Shown here in pieces: positions 59,801-64,000 of a stretch of DNA of 64,000 nucleotides. This DNA comes from Dillenia suffruticosa (Eukaryota; Streptophyta; Magnoliopsida; Dilleniales; Dilleniaceae). Made by a program: the position numbers and the translations under genes. Each line of letters opens with the position of its first letter. Position 1 is the stretch's first letter. The stretch covers positions 9,699,109 to 9,763,108 of the forward strand of contig JAVTVX010000009.1 of NCBI GenBank assembly GCA_033439265.1, read 5' to 3'. Under the pieces are notes generated by a model, which saw only the letters and a program-made list of their open reading frames with translations, was not told the origin of the DNA and ran no database searches.

Positions 59801-60010
59801 AACACTTCTCCCCAGTTTTTCTGATACTTTGTTTTTAGTTCAATTTTAACTTAAGACTTAATTTTCTATTTTTGTTATTCCTAATTCTCTCCTTAACTCA
59901 TAAGACCTATTTTTATCCAAAGTCTTTGTGAATATATTAGCAAACTGGCTTTGTGTCTCTACATACTCAAGAATTATGTCATTTTTTAGAGACAAGATGA
60001 TGCCTAATGG

Positions 60011-62280
60011 TGATTAAATATGCATAAGTAGTTCGTAGTCATAAATCTTAAGCAAGAATGAATAAGTGAGTATGCATGTTTATGAGAACTTCCAAAAGCA
60101 TAACTTCATATCATCAAATTGAGTTCAGATAGGACTCAACCAAAGTTCAGTATAAGTGAATAAAATTTAAAACATGTGTAAAAACATCAAGTACATAAAA
60201 GAACAAGTAAAGAGTATAAAATAATAAACAAGTAGTCATGTAGCTTCTTTGGATAAACTCACTGAGGTGTATTCCTAGAGTTAAGTATTGTCTCTACATT
60301 TCTTTTCACTTACCTACATGGCTCTACACATGGTTAACTGATTGCAAACAAACACATATTATTCGTTGACATACTCTTCCAGTAGGTTGACTGTACATTG
60401 CAAATGTTGATAACGATTAAATGAGTGTGATATTTGTAATTGAGTTTAATTTATTTTTGAATAAATATTATACTAATATTTATATTTTGTGATATTTAAT
60501 ATGTTAGAATTGATGGAGAAAACTTATTAAGAAAAATGAAGAAAAATGAGCTAAATTTGAGTAATTGTGCAAAGGATGAAAAATTTGACAGCAACTATTT
60601 CATTAGCACATGGGTACGTTGATTACAAGAGACAATGCAAGAAGTTTTGAAGATTTATCATAGTAAAATTTTCTTTCCCAATTGCACATTTAAAAGAAAA
60701 TTGGGATGGAATTGGAGATATTGAAAATTTTGAAAAGTTTTATTCCATTCTTAATATTTAGAGAAATAAATTTTTGAAAATGTAAGTCTCTTAAAATATT
60801 ATCTTTTAGGAGTTTACTTTTTATTTTTCTTCATTTATTAAAGGGAGGACAATGTTTTTGAGAGTGTGTGTGCAGCCCCCAAAGGGGCAGCAGCCGACGG
60901 CTATAGGGTGAGGCTTTTCCTTCCTTTTGGACTTAAAAAAGAAACACTTTGGAGGAGGCAGCCCAAGGGGGCGGCAGCCCCAGCCCCCGCATCCAGAAGC
61001 AGTCGGCAGCCACAATGAAGGACATTTTCTTGTAGTTCCAACATTATTTTTCCGGCAGCAATAAATCATTTAGCAAGTTTTCTTTTCCATGCTTTATCTT
61101 TAATTTATTTTTCTAGTCGAACATTTATTGAAATCTTGATTTTCAATAATTGTGAGATCTAATTGGGTATATTAATTTAATATATCATGTGTATTTATTT
61201 AATTTTTGCACATCATCGATCATGATTTTCTAGAGTTTATTGAATAGTGGCCAATATTTAATAGTTTTAGAATAATTTATAACCAATTAAAATGATAAAT
61301 TCGTAATTATTTGTTAGTTTTAATTTAGTGGTGAATGACATCGACAACTCGAGAATGTGGTTCTTTTAAATTTTGAATAGATCAGACTCTTCTCTTTTGG
61401 CAGTAATTGAATTAACAAGTAAGTAGGAATTTTTATTTCAATACTAAACCTGAATACATGTTTGAATACAATAGAAAGCATGTGCTTATATATTCGTGGG
61501 TCAACCTATTACACCTAAGAAAGACTACAAGAACTAAAGAGTACAATTCAAAAGAATATGCTGGTAGTCACCTTCATCTCCTCAATCAAAACAACCCTTC
61601 TAGTCAAAATGCTATCTTGTTGAACCAGTACCCGTTGCCGGTTCAGATGAATTTGTAGATGAACTCTACGAATCTCACAACTCTATAATATTAAAACTAG
61701 AAAAACAGCTAGATACTAAACAGAAACTAGAAAGGATTTTGCAACCCATCAAACTACGTACTCTCAAGCCCTCCTAACAAAAGAGCATAAGAGCAATGAT
61801 GAGTTGTAAGAGTCCAGTTAGAACACTCCAGGACAAGATCGTCACAATAGTGGCCTTTGGTTTATCTAGCTGAAATGACGAGACCCTATACCCGTGATTG
61901 ACGGAACCTTGTACTCGTGGACTTAGTCATTACACCCCCTCATACGCCAAACCCGTGGAAGAATAGAAACTCTCTTAAACCTCAGAACCTCCTTAGGAAC
62001 ACAGTCTTTCCTCTGACATATTCCCTATGAATAACCCAACTAAATTTCGCCATTGCCAATGACATATATAGTTGAAGGGTGGAAACTATTTCGTCACAAT
62101 CCCTTGAAAATCGAAGAAGTGTTATGCATTTAATAATTGAATTACACCTTTGATGCTTCCTATCGCACTTTTTTTGCTAACCCAAAATGCTTTGTGCATT
62201 TTCAAACTCGCCAATTAATATAACATTTACTATACTTCTTACGTCACTTCTTTAAATCGACATTCGGACTGAGGGGCAAA
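60011..62280. other. Mixed LTR-element debris, no gene recognised
   Basis: A GC-rich patch with GCAGCC words lies at 60868-61015 (minus-strand CTGCCGCCCCCTTGGGCTGC). The stretch 61850-62270 looks like the non-coding internal 3' part of the gypsy element whose LTR starts at 62281. Open frames (for example 61458-61658) match nothing I know. Confidence 0.4.
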
Positions 62281-62898
62281 TGATGATACCAGATTTAATA
62301 ATCCAGATCATGCGACCCATGACCATTTGAGCCCAAACTCTATTGGGGCCTATTGGGTTATAGTCAGGCCCAGAAGAAACCAAATCACCTCTCGGTCTCT
62401 CGGCTCCCCTACCTTTGGTCCTTACCAAGCAGACCCTTATTACGTATTGAATCTTATTTGTGATTACTTGAAAACAAAGGAAATCTTTGACGAGTCAAAA
62501 CTTTTCCTGATCTGATGAGGGTTTATTGCGCTCCCTTTCACTAACAAAGCCTCCTAGTGTCTAAAACCTTCACGGCTTTTTATGATGATAATGAGACCTT
62601 TCCTATCTCGAAAGATTCCTTGATCCACAGAAATTTTGCCAACACAGTTCCTACAATCTTGTAAGATCTAGCACGATCTCTCAACAAGGAAAGTAGGGTT
62701 TCTATATCTTCAAAACATATACGGCACTGCAATATGTGCCATATAAATATCTAATAGAAGAAGCATACCAGTTACGCCCCTCTCGCTATACACTTCACAC
62801 GAAGGCTATATAAGATTTAGATCTTTTAGTCTTTCCATCTAAAATCGTTTTTTTTTACTTGAGTATCGGAGTCTCCTCCGGTAGGTTTTTGCAGGTAC
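62281..62898 (+). mobile_element. Gypsy-type LTR (Tat-like wording), about 0.62 kb
   Basis: A purine-rich GGACTGAGGGGCAAA ends at 62280 and TGATGATACCAG begins the LTR. The 3' part has the phrase CTTGAGTATCGGAGTCTCC, then TCCGGTAGGTTTTTGCAGGT, a recurrent end of Tat-lineage LTRs in plants (TTGAGCGTCGGAG...TTTGCAGG). A TATA-like GGCTATATAAG lies near 62804. Only one copy is in the window, so whether this is a 3' or solo LTR is unknown. Confidence 0.5.
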
Positions 62899-63667
62899 AT
62901 GCATCGAAGTCTGCCTAATGGACTCACCATCATCGGTTCTCTACTTAAGAAAGAAGGGCAATCTACTGAAATTATTTTTTGGCATCATCAAAAGCCATTT
63001 TCAATATTAATTAATTTTAGTATCGAAAGAAACCTTTGTCAAATAAAATGGTTCTCCAACTCCACATTAAATAAAAAAAAAAACTAAAACAAAATTTATA
63101 ATTTAGATAAATATTTAAATCTTAATTAATTTTATTTTTATATATCAATAATTAGGTGTTGTGTATAATTGTATTTTTCCATTAGCTGTATTTGTTATCC
63201 TACCAATAACTAAGTGATGATATTAATAATTAGAACCAAAAAGAATATATATAGTATTTAGTATCTATCTTAAGAGTTTTCTAATGTATACTTCTACACA
63301 CACATATACTTACAAATATATATATACACGTGTACATATATAATATATATACAGCTAGATGAATTTTCTAAAATTTTTATCTAATCTCTGAGTATATTTA
63401 ATTTAAAAATTTTTATATTGCTAAACATGTCAAGTGATTTATGGAGTTCAGCTTAAATATTTATCTTAATAATTTAAAAATACATTAACTATAATAAAAG
63501 TAATGAATTAGGTATTGTTTCAGGGATTTCTTTCACTAATGTATTAATATTCCTAAATTTATAATCGTTGGATCATCATTTAACAATTACTAATCATTTT
63601 ATTGTTTAGCTGAAGAAGAAATGGTGATTATTGAAAATGAGTTTTCACACAATTATGAAAAATTCAC
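62899..63667. other. AT-rich spacer
   Basis: No gene is recognised. TA/TACA-rich simple sequence lies near 63295-63350. Confidence 0.5.
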
Positions 63668-63990
63668 ACTAGAAATTAGGATTTTCTTTAGGTATAAAAA
63701 TATTGATATCTGTAATACCCGGGCTTAAAAAATTTGTACCCTTGAGGGTTCAAGAAAAATCCATATAAATTTTATGAACATTAATATTTATAAAAATTTT
63801 TAAAAATTTCTTTCTAGTAAAAAATAAAATCAGAAAGAATGAAGGAAAAGATAGTACACACACCATAGCATGAAAAATGTGTACATAGCAATAGGAATTA
63901 GGATTTTTCTAGGGAATGTATAAAATATTGATACCTATAGTATCTAATGGTTTAAAACTTGGTACTCAAGGGGTTTTCAATACTTCTCTT
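63668..63990. repeat. Tandem repeat, about 223-bp period, running to the window edge
   Basis: GAAATTAGGATTTTCTTTAG ... ATATTGATA ... CCTTGAGGGTTCAA at 63668-63765 recurs in diverged form at about 63891-63990. The first copy contains TGTAATACCCGGGCTTAAAA at 63712, which also resembles the start of a gypsy LTR. Confidence 0.5.
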
Positions 63991-64000
63991 AATTATTTTT

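Larger units (their letters stand above)
57016..60010 (-). mobile_element. Sirevirus-like Ty1/copia fossil, 3' part with envelope-like ORF
   Basis: On the minus strand the end of a copia polyprotein is clear at about 60010-59865 (ETQSQFANIFTKTLDKNRSY, then ELRRELGITKIEN and a stop; family form QLADIFTKPL). About 650 bases later an ORF remnant begins (ATG at 59208) and runs to 57556, as expected for the envelope-like gene that Sireviruses carry downstream of pol. Several purine-rich tracts (CTAAGGGGGAGTTAAG, ACTAAAGAGGAG, AACAAAAGAGGAG) lie at 57200-57030, and multiple polypurine tracts are a known Sirevirus feature. The rest of pol, gag and the 5' LTR are absent. The element is truncated and broken. 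Confidence 0.65.

Overview
The window looks like nuclear DNA of a flowering plant: it is very AT-rich, has no dense coding, and is built almost wholly from nested plant transposons (Ty3/gypsy and Ty1/copia LTR elements, CACTA/En-Spm elements with 3-bp target duplications, hAT-type transposase relics). I cannot name the species. I found no intact protein-coding host gene, rRNA, true tRNA or CRISPR array. The only host-gene candidate is a minus-strand promoter and first exon (41.64-41.73 kb and 28.76-29.00 kb) that a copia element has split apart.

Layout. 2.3-3.5 kb: tail of a copia fossil, cut by CACTA element A (3.47-about 6.25 kb). 6.3-10.7 kb: featureless AT-rich DNA. 10.72-26.29 kb: a gypsy fossil with both LTRs and a perfect 5-bp target duplication (TCATG). 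It hosts a CACTA relic with a Transposase_24-like remnant, a small hairpin retroposon, LTR-type sequence with a 4.0-kb solo LTR inside it, a 1.68-kb solo LTR (duplication GCATT) and CACTA element B. 27.0-27.5 kb: hAT fragment. 29.0-41.6 kb: a minus-strand copia fossil (duplication TGAAT) carrying CACTA element C (30.08-35.00 kb, duplication TTT). 42.7-45.2 kb: a decayed hAT transposase gene. 46.12-48.51 kb: CACTA element D (duplication AAA). 49.21-55.78 kb: CACTA element E (duplication TCT), sitting inside a foldback repeat. 57.0-60.0 kb: the 3' part of a Sirevirus-like copia fossil. 62.28-62.90 kb: a gypsy-type LTR. The right edge enters a 223-bp tandem repeat.

The most unusual signal is shared by all five main CACTA elements although their subterminal repeats differ. 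Each carries an internal block in a fixed order: a purine-rich run, a short tRNA-like segment resembling a Pol III box A plus box B (B boxes such as GGTTCGAATCT), then a GC-rich low-complexity tract of about 100-500 bp made of GCGCCC/GGGCGC words. Six such blocks occur, three on each strand, always in this order. None of these elements encodes a recognisable transposase, so they look non-autonomous. The block may be a mobile or repeatedly inherited cassette and is the best candidate here for something not yet described.
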